Numbered from the stretch's first letter, positions 1 through 8,203 are shown. The stretch: DNA of 48,037 nucleotides from an uncultured Collinsella sp. (GCA_900758885.1 CAAETD010000131.1:1-48037); one strand, 5' to 3'. Notes: generated by a model not told the origin, from the letters alone. Program-made: numbers and translations.

Positions 1-36
1 AATCACGTGTCCACCCTATCCTAGGAGGTATGAAGC

Positions 37-960
37 ATGCTCATTGCATTGCAGGGCGCCGTTTCGCAGGGCGTCCTCTGGGGCATTATGGTGCTTGGCG
101 TGTTTATCACGTTCCGCCTGCTCGACATTCCCGATATGACCTGCGACGGCAGCTTTGCCCTCGGCGGCTGCGTCTGCGCTGTGCTCATCGTCAATAACAA
201 CGTCGACCCGCTGTTCGCCGTGCTGGCCGGTATGTGCGCCGGCGCCATCGCGGGCGCCGTCACGGGCATTTTGACCACCGTCTTTGAGATTCCTGCGATC
301 CTCGCCGGAATCCTCACCCAGATCAGCCTGTGGTCCATCAACCTGCGCATCATGGGCAAGTCCAATACGCCCATTCTTGCCAAAGGCACCGTGTTCTCGG
401 CCGTCAGCAATATGACCGGTCTGCCGCAGTCCACCGTTGCCATCATCTTGGGCATCCTGCTCGCCGTGGCTATCGTTGCCATCCTGTATTGGTTCTTTGG
501 CACCGAGATCGGCTCGGCGCTGCGAGCCACCGGCAACAACGAGTACATGATCCGCGCCCTGGGCGTTAACACCAACACCACCAAGATGATCGCCCTCGTG
601 CTCTCCAACGCCCTTATCGGCCTTTCGGGTGCGCTCATCTGCCAGAGCCAAAAGTATGCCGACATTGGCATGGGCACCGGCGCCATCGTTATCGGTCTTG
701 CCGCCATTGTTATCGGCGAGGTGCTCGGCCGTCTGCTGCCCGGCGGCCTCACGCAGTTTAGCGTCCGTCTTGCCTCCGCCGTCTTTGGCTCCGTGGTGTA
801 CTTCCTTATCCGCGCCATCGTGCTGCAGTTGGGCATGGACGCCAACGACATGAAGCTGCTCTCCGCCGTAATTGTCGCTGTGGCCCTGTGCGTGCCCGTG
901 GTTTGGGAGCGCTATAAGCTCCGCAGCTCCTACACGAAGGGGGATGAGGCAGATGCTTAA
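37..960 (+). CDS. ABC transporter permease (BPD_transp_2 type)
   Basis: Integral membrane permease of about 307 residues, strongly hydrophobic throughout with roughly 8-9 membrane segments. It has the architecture of the branched-chain-amino-acid/ribose permease superfamily, in particular the branch linked to tryptophan/tyrosine uptake (TrpXYZ-like systems). The conserved cytoplasmic loop reads GSALRATGNNEYMIRALGVN, the usual coupling-helix region (E-x-G-x-A-x-A-x-G-x-N family pattern). The start follows AGGAGGT with good spacing. The stop overlaps the start of the ATPase gene, so the two are translationally coupled. The substrate-binding protein is expected upstream, outside the window. Substrate is inferred only. 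Confidence 0.9.
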   Translation: MLIALQGAVSQGVLWGIMVLGVFITFRLLDIPDMTCDGSFALGGCVCAVLIVNNNVDPLFAVLAGMCAGAIAGAVTGILTTVFEIPAILAGILTQISLWSINLRIMGKSNTPILAKGTVFSAVSNMTGLPQSTVAIILGILLAVAIVAILYWFFGTEIGSALRATGNNEYMIRALGVNTNTTKMIALVLSNALIGLSGALICQSQKYADIGMGTGAIVIGLAAIVIGEVLGRLLPGGLTQFSVRLASAVFGSVVYFLIRAIVLQLGMDANDMKLLSAVIVAVALCVPVVWERYKLRSSYTKGDEADA

Positions 961-1747
961 GCTCTCGCACGTCAAGAAGACCTTTAACAAGGGCACCGTC
1001 ACCGAGAAGCGCGCGCTCACCGGCGTCGACCTCACCCTGAATGACGGCGACTTTGTAACCGTGATCGGCGGCAACGGCGCCGGCAAGTCCACGCTGCTCA
1101 ACATGATCGCCGGCGTGTACCCGCTCGATTCGGGCGTTATTGAGCTCGACGGCACCGACATCTCGCGCCTGAGCGAGTCGCAGCGCGCCAAGTACCTGGG
1201 CCGCGTGTTTCAGGACCCTATGCGCGGTACCGCTGCCGACATGCAGATCGCCGAGAACCTGGCCCTCGCCAAGCGTCGCGGCCAGCGTCGCGGCCTTTCG
1301 TGGGGCGTCACCAAGGCCGAGAAGGACGAGTACGTTGAGCTGCTCAAGCGCCTGGACCTTGGTCTGGACACGCGTCTCAACGCCAAGGTCGGCCTCCTCT
1401 CGGGTGGCCAGCGCCAGGCACTCACCCTGCTGATGGCCACGCTCACCAGGCCGCGCCTGCTGCTGCTCGACGAGCACACCGCGGCCCTCGACCCCAAGAC
1501 GGCCTCTAAGGTGCTCAACCTGACCGAGGAGATCGTCGACGAGAACCACCTGACCACGCTCATGGTCACGCACAACATGAACGACGCCATCCGTCTGGGC
1601 AACCGTCTGATCATGATGCACGAAGGCCACGTGATCCACGACGTGGCGGGCGATGAGAAGAAGTCGCTCACCGTAGCCGACCTGCTGCAGAAGTTCGAGG
1701 AGGTCTCGGGCGGTGAGCTCGCCAACGACCGCATGCTGCTGAGCTAA
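953..1747 (+). CDS. ABC transporter ATP-binding protein
   Basis: ATPase partner of the preceding permease, 264 residues. Walker A GGNGAGKS lies at residues 39-46, followed by the signature LLSGGQRQA, Walker B RLLLLDEHTAALDP and the switch histidine in MVTHNM. An ATG at 944 and one at 872 are in frame, but the ATG at 953 sits about 10 bases after AAGGGGG and overlaps the permease stop, the normal arrangement for coupled ABC genes. The family is that of the tryptophan/tyrosine and BPD_transp_2-associated ATPases. The gene is followed by two consecutive hairpins, so the operon ends here. Confidence 0.92.
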   Translation: MLKLSHVKKTFNKGTVTEKRALTGVDLTLNDGDFVTVIGGNGAGKSTLLNMIAGVYPLDSGVIELDGTDISRLSESQRAKYLGRVFQDPMRGTAADMQIAENLALAKRRGQRRGLSWGVTKAEKDEYVELLKRLDLGLDTRLNAKVGLLSGGQRQALTLLMATLTRPRLLLLDEHTAALDPKTASKVLNLTEEIVDENHLTTLMVTHNMNDAIRLGNRLIMMHEGHVIHDVAGDEKKSLTVADLLQKFEEVSGGELANDRMLLS

Positions 1748-1786
1748 AACCTGCCAAAAAGGGACAGGTTTATTTTGGTAGGTTTT
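1746..1786 (+). terminator. Terminator hairpin with GGGACAG loop (copy 1)
   Basis: AAAACCTGCCAAAA at 1746-1759 pairs, with one mismatch, with TTTTGGTAGGTTTT at 1773-1786, ending in a T run just after the ATPase stop. The loop carries GGGACAGGTTT. Nearly the same sequence recurs on the other strand at 40933-40976. Confidence 0.75.
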
Positions 1787-1801
1787 ATCTGCGCAAGCGT
1801 C

Positions 1802-1841
1802 AAAACCGCCGCTAAGGGACAGACGCCCTTGCGGCGGTTTT
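1802..1841 (+). terminator. Second terminator hairpin with GGGACAG loop
   Basis: AAAACCGCCGC at 1802-1812 pairs perfectly with GCGGCGGTTTT at 1831-1841; the loop contains TAAGGGACAG. A tandem back-up terminator for the ABC operon. Confidence 0.75.
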
Positions 1842-1950
1842 CGCATATTATGTCGATAATCCAGCGTCAGCAGGGACCACTGGTTAAGAACTAAGGAAAC
1901 TGCCTTGAGAAGATCTCTTCCCCGCCGCGTAAACCTTATATCGAGCACAG

Positions 1951-1980
1951 AAGCCCGTCCGAATTTGATCGGACGGGCTT
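1951..1980 (+). terminator. Strong hairpin upstream of mscS
   Basis: AAGCCCGTCCGA and TCGGACGGGCTT form a 12-bp perfect stem. Only a short pyrimidine tail (CTTGG) follows, so it may be a terminator or a leader structure. The rest of 1842-2026 holds no gene that I can see; an AAGGAGG site at about 2010 serves mscS. Confidence 0.5.
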
Positions 1981-2026
1981 CTTGGTGGGTATCATGGTTG
2001 GACGATCATAAGGAGGTTTTCCCTAC

Positions 2027-2794
2027 ATGGAATTGTTTGAGCCGATTCTTCATTTCTTTGAGCAACGGTGGGTCCACAACATCATCTGGGCCGTCATCTT
2101 GGCGATAGGCACCGCCGTCGCCACCAAGGTCGTATCCAAGACCCTGCGTCACCTGCTCAATCGCGACGACAACCCGCTTCCGGCATCGAGCATCTTCATC
2201 AACATCGCACGCGCCGTCATCTGGATGATCGGCGGCAGCTTTATCCTCGACAACTGCTTTGGCATTAACGCAAACGCGCTCGTCGCCGCTCTTGGCGTCG
2301 GCGGCATCGCCATCTCGCTCGGCTTTCAGGACACGCTTTCAAACCTTATTGGCGGCATGCAGGTTACGTTTATGGGCATCATCAAGCCTGGCGACAATAT
2401 CGAGGTCGGCGGCGTGTCGGGCGTGGTCCAGGACATCACCTGGCGCCACACGACCATCGAAGATGCCTGCGGGCAGACCATCATCGTCCCCAACTCCAAC
2501 ATCTCCAAGAACACGCTCGTGCATTTGATGCCCTTTGGGCGCGTGGCTGTGCCCGTTGCCGTAAAGGACACGTCCAAGTGGGCCTCGCTCGACGCGCTGG
2601 CAGACGAGCTGACCAGCGCCACCAAGGCCGCCGTGCTTCCCATCTCGGGCCTTGACAAGGAGCCGTATGTGCTCTTTAGCGAGATCGGCGACTTTGGCAT
2701 TAAGGGCAAGATCATCTTTATCGTCAGCGACGACAGCACCACTTTCACCGCTGCCGACGCCTGCATCCGCGCCATCGCCCCCATCATTGCCTAA
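2027..2794 (+). CDS. mscS: MscS-family small-conductance mechanosensitive channel
   Basis: Membrane channel of 255 residues that opens on osmotic downshift. Three N-terminal membrane segments precede the pore helix region ALGVGGIAISLGFQDTLSNL, the Gly/Ala-rich TM3 signature of MscS. The beta domain follows (IKPGDNIEVGGVSGVVQDI, then VPNSNISKN), which is the family hallmark. Length is close to the compact MscS class (E. coli MscS 286). AAGGAGG lies 10 bases before the ATG. It stands alone between terminators and is likely monocistronic. Confidence 0.93.
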   Translation: MELFEPILHFFEQRWVHNIIWAVILAIGTAVATKVVSKTLRHLLNRDDNPLPASSIFINIARAVIWMIGGSFILDNCFGINANALVAALGVGGIAISLGFQDTLSNLIGGMQVTFMGIIKPGDNIEVGGVSGVVQDITWRHTTIEDACGQTIIVPNSNISKNTLVHLMPFGRVAVPVAVKDTSKWASLDALADELTSATKAAVLPISGLDKEPYVLFSEIGDFGIKGKIIFIVSDDSTTFTAADACIRAIAPIIA

Positions 2795-2833
2795 ACCACC
2801 ACAAAGGGGACAGGCACCTTTGTTGTGGTTTTC
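2794..2833 (+). terminator. mscS terminator with GGGGACAG loop
   Basis: AAACCACCACAAAGG pairs with CCTTTGTTGTGGTTT with one mismatch, followed by a T run. The loop holds GGGGACAGGCA, the same loop motif as at 1746, 1802, 5509 and 40933. Confidence 0.8.
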
Positions 2834-2838
2834 ATTCG

Positions 2839-2847
2839 TGGTACCAT
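2839..2847 (+). promoter_or_regulatory. Extended -10 promoter for the BMP-like operon
   Basis: TG-G-TACCAT matches the extended -10 pattern TGnTAnnnT and lies 40 bases before the ATG at 2887; AAAGGAGC serves as ribosome site. No good -35 box is visible. Confidence 0.4.
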
Positions 2848-2886
2848 GGTTCATATAGTTGTTTAAACGACTAAAGGAGCAACATC

Positions 2887-4803
2887 ATGGAAGAGGCCTA
2901 CCGTCAAGCACGCAAGCGCGGCGAGCAAGGACGTCGACGCGCCATTAGTCAAAGCGAGTATCCGTACCTCACGGACCTCGATAGCTTGGTTGCCCAGCTC
3001 CCCTTAGGCCAGCGAGAGAATGTCGGCCTGAGAGACATTCCGCTCGAAATGGTCGTCGGTACGGTTACCAAGGGCCGTCAGTCCGCCTTTTCATGCAACT
3101 TTATGCCCCTGCTGCCGTTTGGCACCGAGTTCGCCCGCAAGTGGTCCAACCTCTACGACATCCAGGTAACCGAGGGTTATCGCGACCCCATCATCGTCAC
3201 CGAGTTCATGCATCGGTTCTATGTCCAGGAAGGCAACAAACGCGTCAGTGTCCTCAAATTCCTGGACGCCCCGACGGTTTCGGCCAAGGTCACCCGTCTC
3301 TACCCCGGCAAATGGGATTCCGTCGAAAGCCGCCTGTACGGCGAGTTCTGCGCGTTTTGGCGCGTCTGCCCCCTATACGAGATCGAGTTCTCGCGTGAGG
3401 GAAGCTACGAGACGCTCGCCAAGATGCTCGGTCAGAACCTTATCGAAAAATGGCCGCAGAAAAAGGTCGACTACCTGCGCCACACCTTCCTGCTCTTTAA
3501 GCGCGCCTACCTTCGCGCAGGCGGCGACCACCTGGACATTACGCCCGCCGACGCCATGCTCGTCTACCTCAATGTGTACAACCAGGACCGCCTGCTGGAT
3601 ACGCCGACGGATATCGTCGTAAACCGCCTGTGCAAGATTTGGCGCGAGCTGGTCATTGCCGGCAAAAATGACGAGGACAAGGTCGATCTTGTCGAAGCAC
3701 CGAGCGTCGACGAGGAAGAAACGCCCGCCAAGTCCACCGCTGGCGTGCTCAACTTCTTTATGGGCAAGACCGTCTACTCGACGGCCAACCCCCTGCGCAT
3801 CGCCTTTATCCATGAGTTCCCCTGTGCGACGTCGAGCTGGGACAGCCTGCACGACCAAGGGCGTCAGTATCTCGATGAGCACTTTGGCGGTATCGTGCGC
3901 ACCGAGGCGTTCGAGGACTGTCACGATCCGGATGTGTTCTACGCCGCCGTGGAAACGGCTGTCAAACATGGAGCAAACGTCATCTTCTCGACCTCGCACC
4001 GCCTGATGGAATACACGCTCAGGGCTGCCGTTGAGTATCCCCGGATTCGGTTCCTCAACTGCTCTCTCGGCCTTCCCCATCAAAGCGTCCGTTCGTACTT
4101 TGGCAAGATGTACGAGGCCAAGTTTCTGCTGGGCGCCCTTGCGGCCAGCATGGCGGACAACCACCGCATCGGTTACCACGCGTCGGTCTTCGCCTCGGGC
4201 GCACTCAGCGAGATCAACGCCTTTGCGATTGGCGCCTCGCTGCTCGACCCGCGCGCGCAAATTATCCTGACCTGGGGTGATGTGCCCGCTGGAGGTCTCG
4301 CCGAGGCCATGTGCCGCGAAGGCGTGAGCGTCATGACCGGCGCCGATATGTCAAAGTCGCTGGAAGATCCCACCGCCTACGGGCTTCACCGCTTGGTCGA
4401 TGGCAAGGTTACCGGCATCGCCATGCCCGTCTGGAACTGGGGGCGCTACTACGAGCTTATCGTGAAAAGCCTTCTGCACGGCACATGGGACGAGACCAGC
4501 GACGACAACCAAGTGCGCGCCGTCAACTACTGGTACGGCATGAGCTCCGGCGTTATCGACATCCGTTACGCTCCGGGCCTACCCTACCAGACGCGCAAAC
4601 TCGTGCAGTTGCTCCGCAACGGCATAGTTGAGGGCTCCATCAACCCCTTTGGCGGCGAGCTCCACAGCCAGAACGGCGTGGTACAGATCGAAGGCTTCCC
4701 CCCGCTGCCGAGCACGCAGATTGTCGAGATGAATTGGCTGGCGGACAACGTGGTAGGCACCATTCCGCAGCTCGACGATGAGCCGAAAGTCCCTGTCCTA
4801 TGA
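2887..4803 (+). CDS. Cytosolic BMP-like ligand-binding protein with ParB-like N-terminal domain
   Basis: Protein of 638 residues without signal peptide or lipobox. Residues about 1-270 form a separate domain; PIIVTEFMHRFYVQEGNKRV (about 101-120) with the following SVLKF resembles the ParB/sulfiredoxin-like G-N-x-R signature. From about residue 300 (PLRIAFIHEFP) the chain follows the BMP/PBP1 type I periplasmic-binding fold used by nucleoside-binding lipoproteins, including FNCSLGLPH-like and SYFGKMYEAKFLLGALA segments. A binding-protein fold kept in the cytosol suggests ligand sensing rather than transport. The stop overlaps the next start (ATGA, 4 bases), so it works with the phosphoesterase. 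The exact ligand and role cannot be told from sequence. Confidence 0.75.
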   Translation: MEEAYRQARKRGEQGRRRAISQSEYPYLTDLDSLVAQLPLGQRENVGLRDIPLEMVVGTVTKGRQSAFSCNFMPLLPFGTEFARKWSNLYDIQVTEGYRDPIIVTEFMHRFYVQEGNKRVSVLKFLDAPTVSAKVTRLYPGKWDSVESRLYGEFCAFWRVCPLYEIEFSREGSYETLAKMLGQNLIEKWPQKKVDYLRHTFLLFKRAYLRAGGDHLDITPADAMLVYLNVYNQDRLLDTPTDIVVNRLCKIWRELVIAGKNDEDKVDLVEAPSVDEEETPAKSTAGVLNFFMGKTVYSTANPLRIAFIHEFPCATSSWDSLHDQGRQYLDEHFGGIVRTEAFEDCHDPDVFYAAVETAVKHGANVIFSTSHRLMEYTLRAAVEYPRIRFLNCSLGLPHQSVRSYFGKMYEAKFLLGALAASMADNHRIGYHASVFASGALSEINAFAIGASLLDPRAQIILTWGDVPAGGLAEAMCREGVSVMTGADMSKSLEDPTAYGLHRLVDGKVTGIAMPVWNWGRYYELIVKSLLHGTWDETSDDNQVRAVNYWYGMSSGVIDIRYAPGLPYQTRKLVQLLRNGIVEGSINPFGGELHSQNGVVQIEGFPPLPSTQIVEMNWLADNVVGTIPQLDDEPKVPVL

Positions 4804-5510
4804 AAATCCTTGCCATAGCCGATACCGAAGAACGATGCCTTTGGGAGTGCTTTCGCAAGGAACGCTTTGAGGGCGTCGACCTGATTTTGTCCGCCGGCGA
4901 TCTGGACCCGGACTATCTTGAGTTTTTGGTCACGGTCATCAACAAACCGCTCATCTACGTGCGCGGCAATCACGATGACCGTTACACACGTCATGCACCG
5001 GGCGGATGTATCTGCGTAGAAGACAGCGTGTACACGTACCGAGGGATTCGCATTGCGGGCCTTGGCGGGTCCATGCGTTATCGCGACGGCGCCAACATGT
5101 ACACCGAACGCGAGATGTCCAAGCGCATGCGTAAGCTGTCGCGTAAGGTTAGGATGGTCGGCGGGTGCGACATTCTGCTTACCCATGCACCCGCCGCCGG
5201 TATGGGTGATCTGGACGATCTGCCGCATCGAGGGTTCGAGTGCTTTAACACAGCACTCGAATCCTGGAATCCCGACTACATGGTGCACGGGCATGTGCAC
5301 CAAAGCTACGGTTGCGATTTTCAGCGCGAGCGTCAGCATGTGTGTGGAACGACGATCATCAACGCCTGCGGCTATACACAGTTTGAGCTCGACCAGACGC
5401 GCTACCCCATCCGTGGCTGGCAGGCAGCCTGGCTCAATTCGCAAACCATGCGCCGGGAGCTCAAACGCCACGAGGCAATCGAGTCCTCAACCGCAAGAAC
5501 ACCCTGGTAA
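4800..5510 (+). CDS. Calcineurin-like metallophosphoesterase
   Basis: Protein of 236 residues with the metallophosphoesterase motifs in order: D8 in IADTEE, GDLD at 33-36, GNHDD at 56-60, LLTHAP and HGHVHQ. It probably hydrolyses a phosphodiester or phosphomonoester with two metal ions. The first motif is D-T-E rather than the usual D-x-H, so one metal ligand is changed. Translation is coupled to the BMP-like gene through a 4-base overlap, which suggests that the product acts on a compound bound or signalled by that protein. Substrate unknown. Confidence 0.85.
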   Translation: MKILAIADTEERCLWECFRKERFEGVDLILSAGDLDPDYLEFLVTVINKPLIYVRGNHDDRYTRHAPGGCICVEDSVYTYRGIRIAGLGGSMRYRDGANMYTEREMSKRMRKLSRKVRMVGGCDILLTHAPAAGMGDLDDLPHRGFECFNTALESWNPDYMVHGHVHQSYGCDFQRERQHVCGTTIINACGYTQFELDQTRYPIRGWQAAWLNSQTMRRELKRHEAIESSTARTPW

Positions 5511-5550
5511 CCACCTCAAAGGGGACACTGTCCCCTTTGAGGTGGTTTTG
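5509..5550. terminator. Perfect 19-bp palindromic terminator with GGGGACA core
   Basis: Arms 5509-5527 and 5529-5547 are perfect reverse complements (AACCACCTCAAAGGGGACA), starting within the stop codon of the phosphoesterase and ending in TTTT. It belongs to the GGGACAG hairpin set. Confidence 0.85.
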
Positions 5551-5559
5551 ACGCGATAG

Positions 5560-5601
5560 CAAGAAACCCGGTCCTGCGCAAGGCAGAACCGGGTTTCTTT
5601 A
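5560..5601 (-). terminator. rplA operon terminator
   Basis: AAGAAACCCGGT and ACCGGGTTTCTT flank a short loop, downstream of rplA on the minus strand. Pyrimidine-rich tails on both strands would let it act in both directions. Confidence 0.7.
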
Positions 5602-5635
5602 GCAATGCTTGCTTTGCTCAAGCAGTAACTAGCAG

Positions 5636-6343
5636 TTACTCAGCCAGGAAGTCACGCTGGACAGCGGGATCGACCTTGACGCCAGGGCCCATGGTGGAAG
5701 ACACGGAGATGGACTTGACGTACTTGCCCTTAGCAGAAGAGGGCTTGACGCGCAGGATCTCGGTGTACAGGGCAGCGTAGTTCTCGACGAGCTGCTGCTC
5801 AGAGAAGGACTTCTTGCCCAGGGGCACGTGGCAGATGCCGTAGCGGTCGGCGCGGTACTCAACGCGGCCAGCCTTGAGCTCGGAGACCATCTTGGCGACG
5901 TCCATGGTCACAGTGCCGAGCTTGGGGTTCGGCATGAGGCCACGGGGACCAAGGATCTTACCGATGCGGCCAACCTTGGCCATCATGTTCGGCGTAGCGA
6001 TAGCGGCGTCGAAGTTGATCTCGCCCTTCTGAATCTGGGCGACGAGCTCGTCGGAACCGATGATGTCGGCGCCGGCAGCCTCAGCCTCGCGGGCCTTCTC
6101 GCCCTCGGCGAAGACGGCAACACGAACGGTCTTGCCGGTGCCGTGGGGCAGGGAGATGGAACCACGGATGTTCTGGTCAGCCTTACGAGTATCGATGCCC
6201 AGACGGAAGTGGGCCTCGACGGTCTCGTCGAACTTGGCGGTGTCGAGCTCCTTGATGAGCTTGGCAGCCTGAAGGGGGGTGTAGAGCGTGGCGCGGTCGA
6301 TCTTCTCGGCAGCGGCGTTATAGCTCTTACCATGCTTAGCCAT
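5636..6343 (-). CDS. rplA: 50S ribosomal protein L1
   Basis: Protein of 235 residues (family about 230-235) with the L1 landmarks KILGPRGLMPNPKLGTVT and FDAAIATPNMMAKVGRI. It binds 23S rRNA at the L1 stalk and in many bacteria represses its own operon. An in-frame ATG lies six bases upstream (6349), but AGGAGG is only two bases from it; the ATG at 6343 has the proper spacing of eight. It is the last gene of rpmG-tRNA-Trp-secE-nusG-rplK-rplA. The 117 bases before it contain no gene. Confidence 0.97.
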   Translation of the reverse strand: MAKHGKSYNAAAEKIDRATLYTPLQAAKLIKELDTAKFDETVEAHFRLGIDTRKADQNIRGSISLPHGTGKTVRVAVFAEGEKAREAEAAGADIIGSDELVAQIQKGEINFDAAIATPNMMAKVGRIGKILGPRGLMPNPKLGTVTMDVAKMVSELKAGRVEYRADRYGICHVPLGKKSFSEQQLVENYAALYTEILRVKPSSAKGKYVKSISVSSTMGPGVKVDPAVQRDFLAE

Positions 6344-6460
6344 GTGCATTACCTCCTGTGGTTAAACGGGCGTGAGCCCTCCCACATCGTATCGTGTGCC
6401 CTATTGCACACATTTAACGGGCACCCCGGTCGGAGCATCCGTTGTTACCATAAGAAATCG

Positions 6461-6889
6461 CTACTCAGCGATGGTGACACCCATGGAACGGGCGGTACCG
6501 GCGATGATCTTCTTGGCGGCGTCAATGTCGTTGGCATTGAGGTCCGGCATCTTGATCTCGGCGATCTTGGTGAGCTGCTCCTGGGAGAGCTGACCAACCT
6601 TGTCGGCCTGGGGCTTAGCGGAACCAGACTTGAGGTTCAGCTCCTTCTTGATGAGGTGAGCCGCCGGCGGGGTCTTGGTGATGAAGGAGAAGGACTTGTC
6701 CTCGTAGACAGAGATCTCAACGGGGATGATGTCGCCCTTCTTGTCCTGCGTCTCGGCGTTAAAGGCCTGGCAGAACTGCATGATGTTCACGCCAGCAGCG
6801 CCCAGGGCGGGGCCGACGGGAGGAGCGGGGTTAGCTGCACCAGCAGGAATCTGGAGCTTAATGACGTTGGCAACCTTCTTCTCAGCCAT
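6461..6889 (-). CDS. rplK: 50S ribosomal protein L11
   Basis: Protein of 142 residues, the usual L11 length, with PAGAANPAPPVGPALGAAGV near the N-terminus and a C-terminal RNA-binding domain ending KKIIAGTARSMGVTI. It forms the GTPase-associated centre together with 23S rRNA and L10/L12. An ATG six bases upstream (6895) is in frame, but AAAGGA is spaced correctly only for the ATG at 6889. Lies between nusG and rplA as in most bacteria. Confidence 0.97.
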   Translation of the reverse strand: MAEKKVANVIKLQIPAGAANPAPPVGPALGAAGVNIMQFCQAFNAETQDKKGDIIPVEISVYEDKSFSFITKTPPAAHLIKKELNLKSGSAKPQADKVGQLSQEQLTKIAEIKMPDLNANDIDAAKKIIAGTARSMGVTIAE

Positions 6890-7009
6890 GGTCATTCCTT
6901 TCGAATCACGAGTGTGAAGTACTTGCTATATCGTAAGCACGCACGTGTTAGAAGCACTCCTGAGATGAGCAGTCACAGAAGAAGCACGCTCGCGCGAACG
7001 GACGAAAAC

Positions 7010-7546
7010 TTAAGCGATGACAGCGACCTGGTTAAAGTCGAGCTCGACCGGCGTCTCGCGGCCAAAGATCATCAGCGTGACCTTGAGCTTGCCAGCCTCG
7101 GTGTTAACCTCGGAGACCTTGCCATCAAAGTCGGTAAGCGGGCCATCGGTGACGCGGACGGACGTACCGACCTCAATATCAACCGAGGTGCGCTTGGGCG
7201 AATCGCCCTTACCGGGACGACGAGTCATCTTGTTGTACTCGTCGCGGGAAAGCGGAGCGGGCTTGCCGTTGCCGCCTAGGAAACCGGTGACGCCGGGCGT
7301 GTTACGAACACACGTCCAAGCATCGTCATCCATCTCCATGCGGACCAGGACATAACCCGGGAAGATCTTGGAATCCTTGGTCTCACGCTTGCCACCCTCT
7401 TTAATCTCGGTGACGCGCTCCATAGGAATCTCGATATCAAAGATACGGTCCTGCATGCCCATGGTCTCGATACGATGCTCGAGATCGGACTTTACGCGGT
7501 TCTCGTATCCGGAGTAAGTGTGAACGACGTACCAACGCTTAGACAT
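7010..7546 (-). CDS. nusG: Transcription termination/antitermination factor NusG
   Basis: Protein of 178 residues. The NGN domain (WYVVHTYSGYENRVKSDLEH) is followed by FPGYVLVRMEMDDDAWTCVRNTPGVTGFLG and a C-terminal KOW domain (VGTSVRVTDGPLTDFDGKVSEV). It binds RNA polymerase and couples transcription to translation or Rho. It starts three bases after the secE stop in the conserved secE-nusG pair, so the two are co-translated. A spacer of about 55 acidic/basic residues separates NGN and KOW. Confidence 0.97.
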   Translation of the reverse strand: MSKRWYVVHTYSGYENRVKSDLEHRIETMGMQDRIFDIEIPMERVTEIKEGGKRETKDSKIFPGYVLVRMEMDDDAWTCVRNTPGVTGFLGGNGKPAPLSRDEYNKMTRRPGKGDSPKRTSVDIEVGTSVRVTDGPLTDFDGKVSEVNTEAGKLKVTLMIFGRETPVELDFNQVAVIA

Positions 7547-7549
7547 GGT

Positions 7550-7888
7550 TTAGCCCCTCAATCCAGAGAACAGAGCAAGAGCCTCGCCAAAGCCAGCATC
7601 GAGCAGAGCGATGACGACGCCGACGACGACCAGAGAAGCGCAAACGACGACCGAGTAGTTCACGAGCTCCTTCTTATCGGGCCACGTGACACGCTTCATC
7701 TCGGACTTGACCGAAGCGAAATACTTCTTGGTGCGGGCGAAGAAACCAGGCCTCTCGTTCTTCTTGGACTTCGCAGCCTTCTCGTTCTTCTTGGCAACGG
7801 CCTTCTTGGCCTCAACCTTGGAGTTGGCGGCAGCTTTGTTGGCAGGTGCCGGCTGCTGAGCCTTCTTCTTGTTCTTCTTGTTGGCCAT
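7550..7888 (-). CDS. secE: Preprotein translocase subunit SecE
   Basis: Protein of 112 residues, longer than the minimal 60-residue form. The first 50 residues are a Lys/Ala-rich basic extension. The conserved SecE core follows: FFARTKKYFASVKSEMKRVTWPDKKELVNYSVVV and one membrane segment (SVVVCASLVVVGVVIALLDA). It clamps SecY in the membrane. An extended basic N-terminus is common in Actinobacteria. It sits next to nusG, with a GGAGG ribosome site. Confidence 0.96.
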   Translation of the reverse strand: MANKKNKKKAQQPAPANKAAANSKVEAKKAVAKKNEKAAKSKKNERPGFFARTKKYFASVKSEMKRVTWPDKKELVNYSVVVCASLVVVGVVIALLDAGFGEALALFSGLRG

Positions 7889-7926
7889 TTGGGTTACCTC
7901 CGCGCAATGCGCTTATACATGAGTAA

Positions 7927-7956
7927 ACCGTAAGCCCCCAAGTGGGAGCTTACGGA
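7927..7956 (-). terminator. Hairpin between tRNA-Trp and secE
   Basis: CCGTAAGC and GCTTACGG frame CCCCAAGTGGGA; on the minus strand the stem is followed by TTTACT. It may be a partial terminator or a processing site that separates the tRNA from the secE-nusG messenger. Confidence 0.4.
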
Positions 7957-7963
7957 ATAATGA

Positions 7964-8040
7964 CTGGCACGCCAGGAAGGACTCGAACCCTCAACACTCG
8001 GTTTTGGAGACCGATGCTCTACCAATTGAACTACTGGCGT
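7964..8040 (-). tRNA. tRNA-Trp (CCA anticodon)
   Basis: Acceptor stem ACGCCAG/CTGGCGT, discriminator G and encoded CCA. The anticodon loop CTCCAAA lies between TCGGT and ACCGA. Located between rpmG and secE, a common arrangement. Confidence 0.98.
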
Positions 8041-8053
8041 ATGTGACTAGAGA

Positions 8054-8203
8054 CTAGCGAGTCTCTTTGTGCAGCGTGTGGTGACGGCACCAGGGGCAAT
8101 ACTTCTTGATCTCCATACGATCAGGCATGGTCGACTTGTTCTTGGTGGTCGTATAGTTGCGGCGCTTGCACTCAGTGCACGCAAGAGTAACTAGAGTACG
8201 CAT
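8054..8203 (-). CDS. rpmG: 50S ribosomal protein L33
   Basis: Small protein of 49 residues beginning MRTLVTLACTECKRRNYTTT and ending HHTLHKETR. It has two zinc-binding cysteine pairs (C-T-E-C and C-P-W-C), so it is the zinc-containing C+ form of L33. It is the first gene of the rpmG-tRNA-Trp-secE-nusG-rplK-rplA block. AGGA lies five bases before the ATG. The length is normal for L33. Confidence 0.95.
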   Translation of the reverse strand: MRTLVTLACTECKRRNYTTTKNKSTMPDRMEIKKYCPWCRHHTLHKETR

